Origin: Paramuribaculum sp.
GTDB lineage: Bacteria > Bacteroidota > Bacteroidia > Bacteroidales > Muribaculaceae
Assembly (NCBI GenBank): GCA_029058705.1
Contig: JAIDXA010000348.1
Coordinates: 1 to 15,239 of the forward strand
Direction: 5' to 3'
DNA: 15,239 bases
Part shown: positions 1-7,547 of the stretch, piece after piece
Layout of the letters: each line of letters begins with the position of its first letter
Numbering within the stretch: position 1 is the first letter of the stretch
The notes under the pieces: model-generated
The model's input: only the letters and a program-made list of their open reading frames with translations
What the model was told of the DNA's origin: nothing
Database searches by the model: none
Position numbers and translations under genes: made by a program

Positions 1-744
1 TGCGCCTTCGGCGCGGAGAATCTCGCTCTGTTTGTGGGCTTCGGCTTCGTTTATGCGGGATGCTTTCTCTCCTTCCGACCGAAGGATCAGGGATTGTTTT
101 TCACCTTCGGCGTTGAGGATTTCGGCTCTTCGGTTTCGTTCGGCCTGCATCTGTTTCTCCATTGCCACCCGGACGCTTTCGGGCGGGGTTATGTCCTGCA
201 GTTCGACACGGTTTACCTTGACTCCCCATTTGTTGGTGGCGTCGTCGAGAATGGCCTGGAGTTTTGTGTTGATTGTGTCGCGCGAGGTCAGGGTTTCGTC
301 AAGTTCGAGTTCGCCGATGACGTTTCGCAGTGATGTCTGGGTCAGTTTCTCTATGGCGTTGGGGAGGTTGTCGATTTCGTAGACTGCTTTTTTTGGGTCG
401 GTTATCTGGAAATACAGTAGCGCGTTGATTTCGGTTGTCACGTTGTCGCGTGTGATTACCTGTTGCGACGGGAAATCGTAGACTTGTTCGCGCAGGTCGA
501 TGATCGAAGTGGCCACTGTGCGGATCGATGAAATCGGACCGGAGCTCACGGGGCGTCGGGTGTAGATGGTTTTCGGTTTGTCTATGAATGGAATTATCAG
601 ATTGAGTCCCGGCGCGAGGACGCTGTGGAAGCGTCCGAGACGTTCGACGACGCGGGTTTCAGACTGTGGGACGACTTTTACTCCGGCTGAGATGATTGCG
701 ATAACGAGGAGCAGCAGGACTCCGCAGATGATCAATGTTTCCAT
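1..744 (-). CDS. SPFH/band-7 (stomatin/QmcA-like) membrane protein, C-terminus cut by window edge
   Basis: The reading frame opens at ATG 744 and is still open at base 1, so 248 N-terminal residues of a protein usually about 310 long are visible. Residues 3-16 are a hydrophobic membrane anchor. The SPFH domain follows, with the typical segment VVERLGRFHSVLAPGLNLIIPF, here given in part (ERLGRFHSVLAPG, about residues 34-46), then a conserved LQDITPPESVRVAMEKQMQ motif near 178-196. The last visible part is an Ala/Glu/Arg-rich coiled coil with repeated AEGEK/SEGEK/AEGA units, as in flotillin-like proteins. Family members form large membrane-bound oligomeric cages or microdomains and often modulate FtsH-type proteases. 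It starts 45 bp after the nfeD stop, and SPFH-NfeD pairing is a classic conserved operon. Family assignment is firm; the client process is unknown. Confidence 0.9.
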   Translation of the reverse strand, partial: METLIICGVLLLLVIAIISAGVKVVPQSETRVVERLGRFHSVLAPGLNLIIPFIDKPKTIYTRRPVSSGPISSIRTVATSIIDLREQVYDFPSQQVITRDNVTTEINALLYFQITDPKKAVYEIDNLPNAIEKLTQTSLRNVIGELELDETLTSRDTINTKLQAILDDATNKWGVKVNRVELQDITPPESVRVAMEKQMQAERNRRAEILNAEGEKQSLILRSEGEKASRINEAEAHKQSEILRAEGA

Positions 745-789
745 GGGCTTATAGGGGGGATTATGATTGTCTGGCTGATTGATTGTGTG

Positions 790-1227
790 TCAGGCAGGCC
801 TGACGGTCAGGACTATGCTTTTGTAGCCGGTCACTATGATTTCCTCGCCGGCTGAAATTGTATGGTCGATGCCGGGAGCTTCGATCTGCCAGCTGTCTCC
901 GTCGATGCGTGCGCGGCCGGTTTTTCCGGGTTCGACGGAGTGGGTGACTGTTGCTCTCCGGCCGGTAAGCGCGTCCATTCCCGTGCGGCATTTCCGGTCG
1001 GATCTGCGGTTCTGCCATTTGCGGAAGCGCGGCAGGGCTGCCGCATATGTCAGCAGGCTTATGCAGGCCATTGTCACCACCTGCCATTCGAAGCCGAGTC
1101 CGATTCCGAGCGCGGCCAAAGCTCCGATGGCCCCGACGGCCAGGCATAGGGCCAGCATCATCTGGGTCAGTATCTCGGCGATGATCAGAATTCCGGCTGC
1201 GATCAGCCAAATGGTCCAAAGCTCCAT
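790..1227 (-). CDS. NfeD family membrane protein (short NfeD1b type)
   Basis: A 145-residue protein with ATG at 1227 and stop TGA at 792-790. Residues 1-20, 21-45 and 48-66 are three hydrophobic segments rich in Ala, Leu, Ile and Gly. The remainder (about 83-145) has the features of the soluble OB-fold NfeD domain: GRRATVTHSVEPGKTGRARIDGDSW, here abbreviated to its key G-x-A-x-V and G-x-A-R-I-D-G pattern, then GEEIIVTGYKSIVLTVRP at the end. The length matches the short NfeD class that lacks the ClpP-like protease domain. It precedes an SPFH gene on the same strand by 45 bp; the two protein families are known to interact in membrane microdomains. The start sits about 30 bp downstream of a promoter with good Bacteroidetes elements. 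Function beyond partnership with the SPFH protein cannot be read from the sequence. Confidence 0.88.
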   Translation of the reverse strand: MELWTIWLIAAGILIIAEILTQMMLALCLAVGAIGALAALGIGLGFEWQVVTMACISLLTYAAALPRFRKWQNRRSDRKCRTGMDALTGRRATVTHSVEPGKTGRARIDGDSWQIEAPGIDHTISAGEEIIVTGYKSIVLTVRPA

Positions 1228-1256
1228 GACGAAATGTTTTTAATGGTTGATATTTG

Positions 1257-1287
1257 CAAATATAGCACAAAAAACGATAATATCCAA
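1257..1287 (-). promoter_or_regulatory. Bacteroidetes-type promoter for nfeD-SPFH operon
   Basis: On the minus strand TTGG (1287-1284) lies 19 bp before TATATTTG (1264-1257), a perfect match to the TAnnTTTG -7 element. The nfeD ATG is 29 bp further on. The -7 element is embedded in a perfect 14-bp palindrome ATATTTGCAAATAT (1250-1263), which could be an operator. Confidence 0.65.
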
Positions 1288-1335
1288 CATGCATCGCCGC
1301 AATGTCGGGAAATATGTCGAAAACCGACCTGTGGA

Positions 1336-1367
1336 TTTGGCCGTTACATATTAAATTGGTAATTTAG
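1336..1367 (+). promoter_or_regulatory. Bacteroidetes-type promoter for the small lipoprotein gene
   Basis: TTTG at 1336-1339, a 20-bp spacer, then TAATTTAG at 1360-1367 (seven of eight matches to TAnnTTTG). The downstream ATG is at 1398, leaving a leader of about 25 nt. Confidence 0.55.
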
Positions 1368-1397
1368 CACCGTAGAAATCTCAAAAAAAGACCCGTT

Positions 1398-1673
1398 ATG
1401 AAAAAGGCCGCTATATCATTCCGCACTTTGACCGGCGCGATGCTCGGAGGACTTCTTGCGTTGCTCGGATTTTCGGCGTGCAAGACTCAGAAAACAGTCA
1501 AGGACGATCGTTCGCCCGTTGAATCAGAAGGCGAGCCTCTGATCAGGGCTATGTATGGGACGCCTGTGTCCAGTTTCCGCGTAATGGATTCGGTTCCTGT
1601 CAGGAAGGGTGATCCGGGAACGATGCCGGCGGAAAGGGACGGTTCGGAACAATCCGAGGGGGCAGATCGATAA
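1398..1673 (+). CDS. Small putative lipoprotein (91 aa)
   Basis: ATG at 1398, TAA at 1671-1673. The N-terminus (MKKAAISFRTLTG, then a hydrophobic Leu/Gly-rich stretch) ends in the lipobox-like LLGFSAC, with the lipidated Cys at residue 28, so it is probably a membrane-anchored lipoprotein with a mature chain of about 64 residues. The mature part is polar and acidic, without obvious fold. One short segment, AMYGTPVSSFRV (about 51-62), resembles the YGTP...Y/F-x-V segment that follows the lipobox in Bacteroidales 'radical SAM-associated putative lipoproteins', but the carboxypeptidase-regulatory-like domain those carry next is absent. This could therefore be a short or decayed relative; that link is inference. 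It has its own promoter and an A-rich leader, and sits 95 bp before the aldolase start with no clear terminator between. Confidence 0.65.
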   Translation: MKKAAISFRTLTGAMLGGLLALLGFSACKTQKTVKDDRSPVESEGEPLIRAMYGTPVSSFRVMDSVPVRKGDPGTMPAERDGSEQSEGADR

Positions 1674-1689
1674 AGAATCGTGACGGTTG

Positions 1690-1720
1690 TTTCCTATAAG
1701 CCGAAAATATCGTATCGTTG
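1690..1720 (+). promoter_or_regulatory. Candidate promoter for fructose-bisphosphate aldolase
   Basis: TTTC (1690-1693), 19-bp spacer, TATCGTTG (1713-1720), seven of eight matches to the TAnnTTTG -7 consensus. It would give an A/T-rich leader of about 40 nt before ATG 1769. Both elements are one base off consensus, so the call is tentative. Confidence 0.4.
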
Positions 1721-1768
1721 CCATCTGAAACAAACTATTTTTACTCATTCTATATATTTTATCAAATT

Positions 1769-2767
1769 ATGGTAAGTTATAAAGACTTAGGCCTTGTCAA
1801 CACCCGCGAGATGTTTGCCAAAGCCATCGAAGGCGGCTATGCTGTTCCCGCATTCAATTTCAACAACATGGAGCAGCTCCAGGCTATCATCAAGGCAGCA
1901 GCTGAAGAAAAATCACCTGTGATCCTTCAGGTGTCCAAAGGCGCGCGCAACTATGCTAATGCAACTCTTCTGCGCTATATGGCCCAGGGTGCGGTCGCTT
2001 ACGCAAAGGAACTCGGCTGGGAAAATCCCCAGATCTGTCTCCATCTCGACCATGGCGACAGCTTCGAGCTCTGCAAGAGCTGTATCGACAATGGCTTCTC
2101 TTCTGTCATGATCGACGGTTCTCATCTTCCCTATGAGGAAAATGTTGCCCTTACAAAGCAGGTTGTCGACTATGCACATCAGTTCGACGTGACTGTTGAG
2201 GGTGAGCTTGGCGTTCTCGCCGGCGTTGAGGATGAAGTGTCTTCCGACCACCACACTTACACCGACCCCGAAGAGGTTATTGATTTCGCTACCCGCACAG
2301 GCTGTGACTCGCTTGCTATCTCGATCGGTACTTCCCACGGTGCTTACAAGTTCACTCCCGAGCAGTGTACCCGCGACCCGAAAACAGGCAAACTCGTTCC
2401 TCCTCCCCTGGCGTTCGACGTGCTCGACGCTGTTATGGAGAAACTGCCCGGATTCCCCATCGTTCTCCACGGTTCAAGCTCTGTTCCTCAGGAATATGTT
2501 GACACAATCAACAAATACGGCGGCAAGCTTCCCGATGCTATCGGTATTCCCGAAGAAGAACTCCGCAAGGCTGCAAAGAGCGCTGTCTGCAAAATCAACA
2601 TCGACTCTGACAGCCGTCTGGCCATGACAGCCGCTGTCCGCGAAATCTTCGCCACCAAACCCGGCGAATTCGACCCCCGCAAATATCTCGGCCCGGCCCG
2701 CGACGAAATGGAACGTCTCTACAAACACAAAATTGAAAACGTTCTCGGATCGAACGGCAAAGCCTGA
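1769..2767 (+). CDS. fba: Class II fructose-bisphosphate aldolase
   Basis: Cytoplasmic zinc enzyme cleaving fructose-1,6-bisphosphate into glyceraldehyde-3-phosphate and dihydroxyacetone phosphate, central to glycolysis and gluconeogenesis. The frame is open from 1718, but ATG 1769 gives MVSYKDLGLVNTREMF, the normal N-terminus, and a 332-residue protein. Landmarks: HLDHGDSFE (92-100) with catalytic Asp94 and zinc ligand His95; VEGELG (143-148); GTSHGAYKF (187-195) with zinc ligand His190; VLHGSSS (232-238) with His234; and the substrate-binding NIDSDSR (277-283), equivalent to NVDTDTR in other members. LHGSSS instead of LHGGSG is a known subgroup variant. Codon use changes here: many C-ending codons (TTC, ATC, CCC), as expected for a highly expressed gene. 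No other glycolytic gene is adjacent, and transcription ends at the shared terminator at 2797-2845. Confidence 0.97.
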   Translation: MVSYKDLGLVNTREMFAKAIEGGYAVPAFNFNNMEQLQAIIKAAAEEKSPVILQVSKGARNYANATLLRYMAQGAVAYAKELGWENPQICLHLDHGDSFELCKSCIDNGFSSVMIDGSHLPYEENVALTKQVVDYAHQFDVTVEGELGVLAGVEDEVSSDHHTYTDPEEVIDFATRTGCDSLAISIGTSHGAYKFTPEQCTRDPKTGKLVPPPLAFDVLDAVMEKLPGFPIVLHGSSSVPQEYVDTINKYGGKLPDAIGIPEEELRKAAKSAVCKINIDSDSRLAMTAAVREIFATKPGEFDPRKYLGPARDEMERLYKHKIENVLGSNGKA

Positions 2768-2796
2768 CGGATATGACCGTATAAGGTTTTAACTCC

Positions 2797-2845
2797 TAAA
2801 AAAAATAACCCGAAGCCGATTGCCGGATCTTCGGGTTGTTTTTTT
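2797..2845. terminator. Bidirectional intrinsic terminator between fba and the sigma-54 activator gene
   Basis: AACCCGAAG (2807-2815) pairs perfectly with CTTCGGGTT (2829-2837) around a 13-nt loop. An A-run (2797-2805) precedes it and a T-run (2839-2845) follows, so it works in both directions: for fba on the plus strand and for the metG operon on the minus strand, whose last stop codon lies 48 bp away at 2893. Confidence 0.9.
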
Positions 2846-2892
2846 GCCGATAGGCCGTGTGGGGCATTGCTGTTTCGCGCGGCTGTGTGGGC

Positions 2893-4107
2893 TTATTCGA
2901 GGTTATAGTCTTTGATTTTGCGGTAGAGGGTGCGTTCGGAGATGTTGAGCTCGCGGGCTGTGTCCTTGCGTCGGCCGCCGTTGTTCTCGAGGGCTCGTCT
3001 GATGGTTTCGCGTTCGGTTTCCTCAAGGGTGCGGGTCGTTGCCGGCGTTTCGGATTCAAAAGGAGTGAAGGCTGGCGGAGTGTCGGAAAGTCTGACGAGG
3101 GAAGTCGTCGGGAGCTCAATGGCCTCGACGTGGTGTGATTGGGCCGGCGGAGTGCCGACGGCGGCGGTTTCCGCCGAGTCGAGGCGTCGGTGAAGCCGGT
3201 CGATTTCCGATTGCATGCGGAAGATCATGTTGAAAAGCAGTTCGCGTTCCTGCTCGTAGTCATGGATGTTGCGCGAAGCGACTGCCGTTGTGAATCCGGC
3301 AGTGGCGGGAAGGTATGGCGCAATGTCGTCGCTGTCAATCTTGCTTCCGGCGAGGAAGAGCGACAGTTGTTCGATTACGTTCTTGAGCTGGCGCACGTTG
3401 CCCGGCCACCGGTAGTGGAGAAGTGCCGATCGGGCCGAGTCTTCGAGATGGACCGGCGGCATCGAGTAGCGTTCGGAGAAGTCGGAAGCGAATTTGCGGG
3501 CGAGCATTGTTATGTCGTTTCCGCGTTCGCGCAGTGGCGGAACGCTGATCTGCACTGTCGACAGCCGATAGTAGAGGTCTTCGCGGAATCGCCCTTCCCT
3601 GACGGCTTCGAGCATGTCGACATTTGTTGCGGCAACGACCCGGATATTGGTCCGCTGTACGGTCGAGGATCCGACTTTGAGAAATTCGCCGGTCTCGAGG
3701 ACTCTGAGCAGTCGTGCCTGTGTTGTCAGGGGCAGTTCGGCGACTTCGTCGAGGAATATTGTTCCGCCGTCGGCTTCTTCGAAATAGCCTTTGCGGGCGG
3801 AGACAGCTCCGGTGAAGGAGCCTTTTTCGTGGCCGAAGAGCTCAGAGTCGATTGTGCCTTCCGGAATTGCTCCGCAGTTGACCGCGATATACCGTGCATG
3901 TTTGCGCGGGGAATATGCATGAATGATTTTCGGAAAGAATTCTTTGCCGGATCCGCTCTCACCGGTGACGAGCACCGAGAGGTCGATCGGGGCAACCTGT
4001 ATGGCGCGTGTTACGGCTGCAATCAGCGCCGGTGCATTGCCGACTATGCCAAAACGCATTTTGGCCTGCTGGACTTCTGCTGGTATTTCTGGGATGTTTA
4101 CGGGCAT
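2893..4107 (-). CDS. Sigma-54-dependent transcriptional activator without N-terminal sensor domain
   Basis: Bacterial enhancer-binding AAA+ ATPase that remodels sigma-54 RNA polymerase at -24/-12 promoters. ATG 4107 gives 404 residues starting MPVNIPEIPAEV; the longer frame to 4128 would need a TTG start. Domains: a roughly 20-residue leader, then the AAA+ core (about 20-270) with Walker A GESGSGK (49-55), the sigma-54 contact loop GSFTGA (96-101; the textbook form is GAFTGA), Walker B GGTIFLDE (114-121), arginine-finger region REDLYYRL (175-182) and sensor II RWPGNVRQL (233-241). A linker containing a predicted coiled coil (about 285-320) leads to a Fis-type helix-turn-helix at the end (ARELNISERTLYRKIKDYNLE region, written here as its core SERTLYRKIKDY). 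There is no receiver, GAF or PAS domain, so control must come from expression, a partner protein or the coiled coil. It is last in an operon with metG and an asparaginase gene. Targets are unknown. Confidence 0.93.
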   Translation of the reverse strand: MPVNIPEIPAEVQQAKMRFGIVGNAPALIAAVTRAIQVAPIDLSVLVTGESGSGKEFFPKIIHAYSPRKHARYIAVNCGAIPEGTIDSELFGHEKGSFTGAVSARKGYFEEADGGTIFLDEVAELPLTTQARLLRVLETGEFLKVGSSTVQRTNIRVVAATNVDMLEAVREGRFREDLYYRLSTVQISVPPLRERGNDITMLARKFASDFSERYSMPPVHLEDSARSALLHYRWPGNVRQLKNVIEQLSLFLAGSKIDSDDIAPYLPATAGFTTAVASRNIHDYEQERELLFNMIFRMQSEIDRLHRRLDSAETAAVGTPPAQSHHVEAIELPTTSLVRLSDTPPAFTPFESETPATTRTLEETERETIRRALENNGGRRKDTARELNISERTLYRKIKDYNLE

Positions 4108-4152
4108 TTGTGATGTGTTGTGGAACAAATCGGAGTGTTGGACTGAGGGTTG

Positions 4153-5214
4153 TCAGGTGTTGGCAGCCGGAACCGACATCTCGCCGCAAATCGGAATTGC
4201 GAGCTGTTGGCGCACTTCGTCGGCCGACAGTCCCTGTCCGAATAAAAACATCATTTTAGTGATGGCTGCTTCGGTGGTTATGTCGGCTCCGGAAACCACA
4301 CCGGCGGCGAGCATCGAGTCGCTGGCGGCATATAGGCCCGGCACGACGCTTCCGCCGACACACTGGGTCACGTTCATGACGATGAGTCCGCGGTCGCATG
4401 CTTTCCGCAATTCATCGCAGAACCATGGGTTTGTCGGCGCGTTTCCGGCGCCGAACGACCGTATCACGATTCCTTTGGAGCCGGGCGTTGACAGGGCATG
4501 TACGAATGCCTCGCGGCGTAGTCCGGGGTAGAGGTCGATTACGCAGATCCGGTTGTCGAGTCCGTAGTGGACCTTGAAGGAGTCGTTGTTGTGAAGCCTG
4601 TAGAGGCTGTCTTCGTGGAAGTTTATTCCAAGGCCTATTTTTGCGAGTTCCGGATAGTTGTGGCTTTTAAATGCGTTGAAGTTGTCGGCAGAGCGTTTTG
4701 TGGCGCGGTTGCCTCTCCACAGGTAGTTTTCGAACAGAATGGCTACTTCCTGCACCATCGGATCGCCGTGGCGGTCTGTTGCGGCAGCGATCTGGACGGC
4801 TGTTATGAGGTTTTCTTCGCCGTCGGTGCGCACTTCGCCTATGGGAAGCTGCGAACCGGTTATTATGACCGGTTTCCGCAGGTTCTCGAGCATGAATGAA
4901 AGAGCCGAAGCCGTGTAGGCCATTGTGTCGGTTCCGTGAAGCACTACGAATCCGTCATAGAGATGATAGTTCGATTCGACGATCCGGGCGATTTCCTCCC
5001 AGTGTTGCGGGCACATGTCGCTGGAATCGATCGGCGGATTGAATGAAAAATTGTCGATGACGTAGTTGAGCATCTTTATTTTTGGCACGTTGTCGATCAG
5101 GTGGTCGAAGTCAAACGGCTGAAGGGCTTCCGTTTCGGGATTCTCGATCATTCCGATTGTTCCGCCTGTATAGATCAACAATATCCGTGGCCTTCTTGGG
5201 CTCGATGATTTCAT
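4153..5214 (-). CDS. ansA: Type I (cytoplasmic) L-asparaginase
   Basis: Hydrolyses L-asparagine to aspartate and ammonia. The 353-residue protein (ATG 5214) has no signal peptide, and its length fits the cytoplasmic type I enzyme. Signatures: IYTGGTIGM with catalytic Thr19 (TGGTIG, 16-21) near the N-terminus, and VLHGTDTMAYTAS with Thr95-Asp96 (HGTDT, 93-97). The oxyanion/lysine region appears as RATKRSADNF (about 166-175), and the C-terminal half has the conserved NVTQCVGGSV stretch (about 300-310). It starts 34 bp after metG and ends 45 bp before the ATG of the sigma-54 activator, so the three are almost certainly cotranscribed. Placing an amidohydrolase between a tRNA synthetase and an enhancer-binding protein suggests an amino-acid or nitrogen theme, but that is inference. 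A gatD-like or archaeal role is unlikely given the intact catalytic motifs. Confidence 0.94.
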   Translation of the reverse strand: MKSSSPRRPRILLIYTGGTIGMIENPETEALQPFDFDHLIDNVPKIKMLNYVIDNFSFNPPIDSSDMCPQHWEEIARIVESNYHLYDGFVVLHGTDTMAYTASALSFMLENLRKPVIITGSQLPIGEVRTDGEENLITAVQIAAATDRHGDPMVQEVAILFENYLWRGNRATKRSADNFNAFKSHNYPELAKIGLGINFHEDSLYRLHNNDSFKVHYGLDNRICVIDLYPGLRREAFVHALSTPGSKGIVIRSFGAGNAPTNPWFCDELRKACDRGLIVMNVTQCVGGSVVPGLYAASDSMLAAGVVSGADITTEAAITKMMFLFGQGLSADEVRQQLAIPICGEMSVPAANT

Positions 5215-5248
5215 AGTTGCAGCGGGGGAGAGGGGGAGTTGATAGGAC

Positions 5249-7291
5249 TTATTTGATTTGAGCTCCGGGAACGACCGGTGCCGAAGGTGTGATCAGTGCG
5301 AGCGATCCGTCGGCATTTTCGGCCGAAAGGATCATTCCCTGCGAAACTATTCCGCGGAGTTTGCGGGGCGGCAGGTTGGCGATGAAGCATACCTGAGTGC
5401 CAATGAGTTCTTCGGGGGTGTAATGTTTTGCTATTCCGGAAACGATTGTGCGCTTTTCAAGTCCGTCGTCGATCAGGAAACGCAGGAGTTTGTCGGCTTT
5501 GGGCACTTTTGCACATTCGATTACTGTTCCGACACGGAGGTCGGCTTTCATGAATGTGTCGAAGTCGACGTCGGGCTGCTGGGGAGCGGCTTTGAAGTTT
5601 TTGATTTTGTTTTCTTCCTTGATGCGCTGCAGCCGGTCGAGCTGGGCCTGTATGGCGGAGTCTTCGATTTTCTCGAAAAGAAGCTGCGGGGTTTCAAGCG
5701 TTGTGCCGGCGGCGAGAAGGTTGTCGCTGCCGAGCTGATTCCAGGTCTGTTCGCCGAGCCCGAGCATGGCGGCAAGGCGGTCGGCGGTGAACGGCAGGAA
5801 CGGTTTGAATGCAACGGCTATGTTCGCGCAGATCTGCAGGGCTGTGTTGAGGATTGTGGCTGTGCGGTCCATGTTGGTTTTCGACACTTTCCACGGTTCG
5901 GTTTCCTGGAGATAGCGGTTGCCGATACGGGCTATTTCCATGGCTTCTTTCAGGCCTTCGCGGAAGTGGAAGGTTTCGATCGCGCCGGTCAGTCTGTCGG
6001 CCGCGGCATTGATGTCGCGGAATGCTGTCAGATCGACTTCGTCAAATTCGCCGCGTGCTGGAACTGATCCGTTGAAATATTTATGGGTGAGTACCATGGC
6101 GCGGTTGACGAAGTTGCCGAGTATGGCCACGAGTTCATTGTTGTTGCGTGCCTGGAAGTCGGCCCATGTGAAGTCGTTGTCTTTTGTCTCGGGGGCGTTG
6201 GCTGTCAGAACGTAACGCAGCACATCCTGTTTGCCGGGGAAGTCGGCGAGGTATTCGTGAAGCCAGACGGCCCAGTTGCGCGACGTAGAGATCTTGTCGC
6301 CCTCAAGGTTGAGGAATTCGTTTGCAGGAACGTTGTCGGGCAGCTGATAGCCGTCGCCGTATGCCATGAGCATTGCGGGAAACACGATGCAGTGGAACAC
6401 GATGTTGTCCTTGCCGATGAAATTGATTATGCGTGTTTCTGGGTCTTTCCAATAGGTCGACCAGGTGTCGGGCAGGAGCTCTTTGGTGTTTGAGATGTAG
6501 CCGATCGGAGCATCAAACCAAACATAAAGGACTTTGCCTTCGGCGCCTTCGACCGGAACGGGTACTCCCCAGTCGAGGTCGCGGCTGACGGCACGCGGCT
6601 GCAGGCCGAGGTCGAGCCACGATTTGCATTGGCCGTAGACGTTTGATTTCCATTCCTGATGGCTGTCGAGTATCCATTCGCGCAGATTCTGCTCCCAGCG
6701 GTTAAGCGGAAGATACCAATGGGTTGTTTCGCGCATGGTCACCGGCGCCGAAGTGAGGCTCGAGCGGGGATTGATGAGGTCGGTCGCGTTGAGTGAGGTT
6801 CCGCAGGCTTCGCATTGGTCTCCATAGGCGTTTTCGTTGCCGCAGTGGGGGCAGGTGCCGGTCACATAGCGGTCGGCCAGGAACTGGGCTGCCTGCTCGT
6901 CGTAGGGCTGCAGTGATGTGCGCAGTTCGAACTGGTCGTTGTCGTATAGGCGTCGGAAAAATTCCGAGGCTGTCTTTTTGTGTATTTCGCTGGTTGTGCG
7001 GGAGTAGATGTCAAAAGAAATTCCAAGCCCTTCCATTGAATCCTTGATGATTGCGTGGTAGCGGTCGACGATGTCCTGCGGAGTGACGCCTTCTTTGCGG
7101 GCTTTGATCGTTATGGGCACTCCGTGTTCGTCGCTGCCGCCGATCATGATTACGTCTTCGCCTTTCATTCTGAGGTATCGGGCATAGATGTCGGCGGGTA
7201 CGTAGACGCCGGCAAGATGGCCGATATGAACAGGCCCGTTGGCATAGGGCAGGGCTGTTGTGATAAGGGTGCGTTTGAACTTCTTTTCCAT
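5249..7291 (-). CDS. metG: Methionyl-tRNA synthetase
   Basis: Charges tRNA-Met, including the initiator, with methionine. ATG 7291 gives MEKKFKRTLITTALPYANG, the normal start, for 680 residues; the frame extends to 7351 but adds an unrelated leader across the presumed transcription start. Class I synthetase motifs: HIGH (22-25) and KISTS (333-337, the KMSKS equivalent). The connective-peptide zinc knuckle has four cysteines, CPHC (147-150) and CEAC (160-163). An anticodon-binding helical domain follows, and the last roughly 105 residues form an EMAP-II/Trbp111-like OB-fold tRNA-binding and dimerisation domain (DLRVGTV...SGIA...NLPPRKLRGIVSQGM). This four-domain form is usual in Bacteroidetes. 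It leads an operon with ansA and a sigma-54 activator and has a perfect -7 promoter element about 86 bp upstream. No T-box-like leader is visible. Confidence 0.98.
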   Translation of the reverse strand: MEKKFKRTLITTALPYANGPVHIGHLAGVYVPADIYARYLRMKGEDVIMIGGSDEHGVPITIKARKEGVTPQDIVDRYHAIIKDSMEGLGISFDIYSRTTSEIHKKTASEFFRRLYDNDQFELRTSLQPYDEQAAQFLADRYVTGTCPHCGNENAYGDQCEACGTSLNATDLINPRSSLTSAPVTMRETTHWYLPLNRWEQNLREWILDSHQEWKSNVYGQCKSWLDLGLQPRAVSRDLDWGVPVPVEGAEGKVLYVWFDAPIGYISNTKELLPDTWSTYWKDPETRIINFIGKDNIVFHCIVFPAMLMAYGDGYQLPDNVPANEFLNLEGDKISTSRNWAVWLHEYLADFPGKQDVLRYVLTANAPETKDNDFTWADFQARNNNELVAILGNFVNRAMVLTHKYFNGSVPARGEFDEVDLTAFRDINAAADRLTGAIETFHFREGLKEAMEIARIGNRYLQETEPWKVSKTNMDRTATILNTALQICANIAVAFKPFLPFTADRLAAMLGLGEQTWNQLGSDNLLAAGTTLETPQLLFEKIEDSAIQAQLDRLQRIKEENKIKNFKAAPQQPDVDFDTFMKADLRVGTVIECAKVPKADKLLRFLIDDGLEKRTIVSGIAKHYTPEELIGTQVCFIANLPPRKLRGIVSQGMILSAENADGSLALITPSAPVVPGAQIK

Positions 7292-7376
7292 ATTATGATG
7301 CTTTCTGTTACGTTGTTTGTCAGACTCCCCGCTGCAAAACTGAATCCACATTTTCCGGGGGATTGCTTTTAAAACG

Positions 7377-7410
7377 CAAAATTACGAAAAATCATCCGAT
7401 TCCACGCAAC
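7377..7410 (-). promoter_or_regulatory. Promoter for the metG operon, with adjacent dyad
   Basis: On the minus strand a perfect -7 element TAATTTTG (7384-7377) is preceded by GTTGC (7410-7406) with a spacer of about 21 bp. The metG ATG is 85 bp downstream, giving a leader near 75-80 nt. Just upstream of the -33 element lies the near-perfect palindrome CAGCTAACTTTAGCTG (7416-7431), a possible operator. Confidence 0.6.
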
Positions 7411-7492
7411 TTTTTCAGCTAACTTTAGCTGCCTCTTGCTGACCTCCGATTTCCGATCCATGATGGATGAGCCGTGGAGTTGTCGGGCTGTG
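7411..7492. other. Intergenic spacer with two short dyads
   Basis: This spacer lies between the metG promoter and the terminator of the upstream unit. It has no ORF that looks coding. It holds CAGCTAACTTTAGCTG (7416-7431; seven-base arms, two-base centre) and ATCCATGATGGAT (7456-7468; six-base arms, one-base centre). Either could be a protein-binding site; nothing else is visible. Confidence 0.4.
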
Positions 7493-7526
7493 AAAAAAAA
7501 CTAAGGAAAGTCTCACGACTTTCCTT
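7493..7526 (-). terminator. Strong intrinsic terminator, minus strand
   Basis: On the minus strand AAGGAAAGTC (7526-7517) and GACTTTCCTT (7512-7503) form a perfect 10-bp stem with a GTGA tetraloop, followed after AG by eight T residues (7500-7493). It lies 340 bp beyond the GTPase stop codon but at the end of the promoter-started unit at 7736-7766, which it most simply terminates. Confidence 0.85.
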
Positions 7527-7547
7527 TAGCTTCAAATACACAATTAT

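Noticed and set aside
3139..4113. 324-codon plus-strand ORF opposite the sigma-54 activator
   Set aside because: It is the antisense shadow of a strongly supported AAA+ gene; its product has odd Cys/Val/Gly-rich composition and no motif.
5258..6067. 269-codon plus-strand ORF opposite metG
   Set aside because: Antisense to the conserved C-terminal domains of methionyl-tRNA synthetase; no recognisable protein features.
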